Below are positions 5,948 to 7,285 of a stretch of 7,285 nt of DNA, one piece after another. Source of the stretch: Lachnoclostridium sp. UBA739 (lineage in GTDB: Bacteria > Bacillota_A > Clostridia > Lachnospirales > Lachnospiraceae). A program made the translations under genes and the position numbers. Each line of letters starts with the position of its first letter. The stretch's first letter is position 1. Under the pieces are notes generated by a model. That model had not been told where the DNA came from, ran no database searches, and saw only the letters and a program-made list of their open reading frames with translations. The stretch spans positions 1,204 through 8,488 of the forward strand of contig DBKX01000195.1 of assembly GCA_002297865.1 (NCBI GenBank), written 5' to 3'.

Positions 5948-6675
5948 TCATTCACCCCTTTACGGATTCGTTCCAGCTTTAATTTCACCCTACATCCTGA
6001 AACTTCCTTATCACTTGTTTCTCTTAGTTCGTCAATCTTATCGATAAATATAATTCCCGTTGTCTTAGTTAATACATTTTCTTTTAAATACGGATTTAAC
6101 ATTGCCATTCTATAAGCTATATCTGCAATCAAACTAAGTGTTCCTTTGTATCCAGCACTTAAAAGTCTAAGTGGCAATCTAGTTACTTTATTTTCATTTG
6201 TATAATTCACAAATAACTCCAAATCAGGCATGCTATATTGTATCTTTACATCTGTATATCCTGTAACTTCAGAAAAGTATCGTCCCATCGCACTATAGAC
6301 TGCTTCTAGTACATATACCTTTCCTTTACCCAATTCTTGATACTGATATTTTAGAATTGTTTGATTTCGAAACCATTCGTTCATTAGTTTTAGATTGGCA
6401 GTTCCATCTATACAATCAATGTATCCATTTTTTCTTGTATTTTTTGCACTTTTTATATTATTATCATTTAAATTTTCTCTTTTTGCTCTATGGTTATCCC
6501 ATAATCTTCCAGTTCCGTAATAAGCTATAATTGGTAATATTAAAGGCTCGTCACCCTTACGTAACTTATCTTGAAACATTCTTGATTTTTCCTTCATAAC
6601 GCTTGCACCAACAATTGTAGTCTTTCCTCCATCACCATTAATACAACCGTATCCTGACTGCCAAGCACCATAGTC
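5944..6675 (-). pseudogene. PtuA-like AAA ATPase remnant, both ends cut
   Basis: ATPase partner of the HNH gene in Septu-type antiphage modules (PtuA; also the ATPase of retron Ec78). An open frame runs from 6675 to TGA at 5944-5946; the ATG at 6597 has no ribosome site, and family-like sequence continues upstream of it, so it is internal. Recognisable parts, numbered from that ATG, are LPIIAYYGTGRLW (about 21-33), YIDCIDGTANLKLMNEWF (59-76), the signature-like LPLRLLSAGYKG (141-152), then ADIAYRMAMLNPYL and a Walker B region GIIFIDKID (181-189) in which the catalytic Glu after D186 is Lys. The N-terminal Walker A is gone. After Walker B the frame jumps to what looks like the family C-terminus (SDKEV to ERIRKGVNE), so the D-loop and switch His are missing. 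Confidence 0.75.
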
Positions 6676-6857
6676 TCATCCATAATATTTTCCGTCCTAG
6701 CAAGTTTTCCACTTACCTTAGCCTCATTGGAACGAGCGATTACGTCTCTTGGCAAATTCTAATTCCTGCTCTTTTCTCTTTTTCACATCTGCTCTGCTTC
6801 TTTTCGCACCTTGTCTGGCATTACGTCCTGTCAAATCACCAATTACTTTTATAATCT
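6676..6857 (-). pseudogene. Unrecognised frameshifted coding remnant
   Basis: On the - strand one frame reads a very basic helical stretch (KVIGDLTGRNARQGAKRSR, then KKRKEQELEFAKRR, 6855-6739) and stops at TGA 6726-6724. The +1 frame then continues with similar style (ARSNEAKVSGKLARTENIMD, 6737 to about 6678). The smooth handover near 6740 suggests one gene with a single-base shift. It starts right at the end of the phosphatase remnant and ends where the ATPase frame opens. I do not recognise the family; a coiled-coil or nucleic-acid-binding segment is possible from composition alone. Confidence 0.4.
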
Positions 6858-7025
6858 TTAATCGGAAAAACAGTCCTGTATCTCCTCTGGTGTAATTTCA
6901 TGGCGAAAGCCATCGGAACAGAACATATAGACTGCATTTTTCTTTATTTCTCCCATGTAAAAATCAGGTGGCACTACAACATCAGTTTTTGTAACTGCTA
7001 AATAGTTCCTAAACACCTCCAGCTG
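6858..7025 (-). pseudogene. C-terminal remnant of a PP2C-type protein phosphatase
   Basis: 55 codons, in the same frame as and directly after the FHA-protein stop, ending TAA at 6858-6860. The stretch PPDFYMGEIKKN then VYMFCSDGFRHEITPEEI matches the late part of bacterial PP2C Ser/Thr phosphatases. The SDG Asp is a metal ligand in this family, and SDGFRHEI is typical of firmicute members encoded beside FHA proteins and kinases. About the first three quarters of a normal phosphatase of roughly 240 residues are missing and no start codon with a ribosome site is apparent, so it is a deletion remnant and not a working gene. Confidence 0.7.
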
Positions 7026-7285
7026 TTATAATTCGAGACGGAATTCAAACTCCTCATCTGCAAGCAGTATTCTGCTGCCGTGAATTAATTTCACCTTCTT
7101 TGCATCCCTTAACAACCGTCCATTAACGAATGTGTGGTTTTTTGAATTCATGTCCATGATGTAATACTCTTCGTTTTCTATGACTATATTGGCATGACTA
7201 CGGCTGATTGCTGGATTATCCTTAACACAATAATCTACAAAATTCTTTTCTGTTCCTATCTTAAACACCTGCTTGCTAATCAAGA
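7026..7285 (-). CDS. FHA-domain protein, C-terminal part (5'-partial)
   Basis: The frame is open to the window edge; the first TTG (7283) reads best as an internal Leu, so the start is outside. The 86 visible codons are an FHA phosphothreonine-binding domain ending the protein: FKIG (usually F-x-I-G-R, here Thr instead of Arg), NPAISRSHANI with the conserved Ser and His, then NSKNHTFVNG with the conserved Asn, and a final strand RILLADEEFEFRLEL. FHA domains dock phosphorylated partners, and a PP2C remnant directly follows, as expected of an FHA/phosphatase/kinase signalling cluster. The missing N-terminal part cannot be judged. The domain looks intact, but its downstream neighbours are debris. 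Confidence 0.85.
   Translation of the reverse strand, partial: LISKQVFKIGTEKNFVDYCVKDNPAISRSHANIVIENEEYYIMDMNSKNHTFVNGRLLRDAKKVKLIHGSRILLADEEFEFRLEL

Noticed and set aside
5944..6597. Intact 217-residue ATPase starting at ATG 6597
   Set aside because: No ribosome site, family-like frame continues upstream, and Walker A, the Walker B Glu and later motifs are missing.
6598..6660. GDGGKTT in the ATPase remnant as a Walker A P-loop
   Set aside because: Spacing does not fit GxxxxGKT, and it sits just before YYGTGRLW where intact homologues have a linker, far after their Walker A.
6594..6678. Third-frame continuation (MDETMVLGSQDTVV...) as part of the unknown remnant
   Set aside because: It overlaps the ATPase frame, which joins smoothly to clear family sequence, so the continuation past about 6678 is probably chance.
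1..7285. CRISPR array, tRNA/rRNA genes, insertion sequence or phage attachment site
   Set aside because: No regularly spaced repeats, cloverleaf or transposase/terminal-repeat pattern was seen on either strand.

Overview
The base composition is AT-rich, and the gene families and Shine-Dalgarno sites (AGGAGG type) point to a low-GC Gram-positive bacterium. A clostridial (Lachnospiraceae-like) Firmicute is the best guess. This is inference from gene style, not from a marker gene.

Layout. (1) 1-1353, + strand: argH (argininosuccinate lyase), missing only its first few codons at the window edge. (2) 1354-1664: convergent junction with a strong stem-loop and one possible small minus-strand ORF. 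(3) 1665-5323, - strand, read right to left: an agr-type quorum-sensing locus. It holds two tandem AgrC-like sensor kinases, a 46-codon TTG-started ORF that looks like an AgrD autoinducer precursor, and an AgrA-like LytTR response regulator. A good sigma-A promoter lies between the two kinase genes, so the second kinase, the peptide and the regulator can be transcribed apart from the first. No AgrB peptidase gene is visible. (4) 5324-5661: AT-rich intergenic DNA with inverted repeats. (5) 5662-7285, - strand: a graveyard. It contains the C-terminal part of an FHA-domain protein, the last 55 codons of a PP2C-type phosphatase, an unrecognised frameshifted fragment, a gutted PtuA-like AAA ATPase and a frameshifted PtuB-like HNH nuclease.

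How it works together. The intact biology is the agr-like circuit. The precursor (Cys followed by four Phe, then Tyr-Gln-Pro-Lys) would be processed into a small hydrophobic cyclic peptide, sensed by the membrane kinases and relayed to the LytTR regulator. The kinase nearest the peptide keeps its ATP-binding motifs. The farther one has lost the N-box Asn and the G-box glycines, so it looks like a pseudokinase receptor. The right-hand part looks like the decayed remains of a Septu/retron-type defence pair fused by deletions to debris of an FHA/PP2C locus; it is probably no longer functional.
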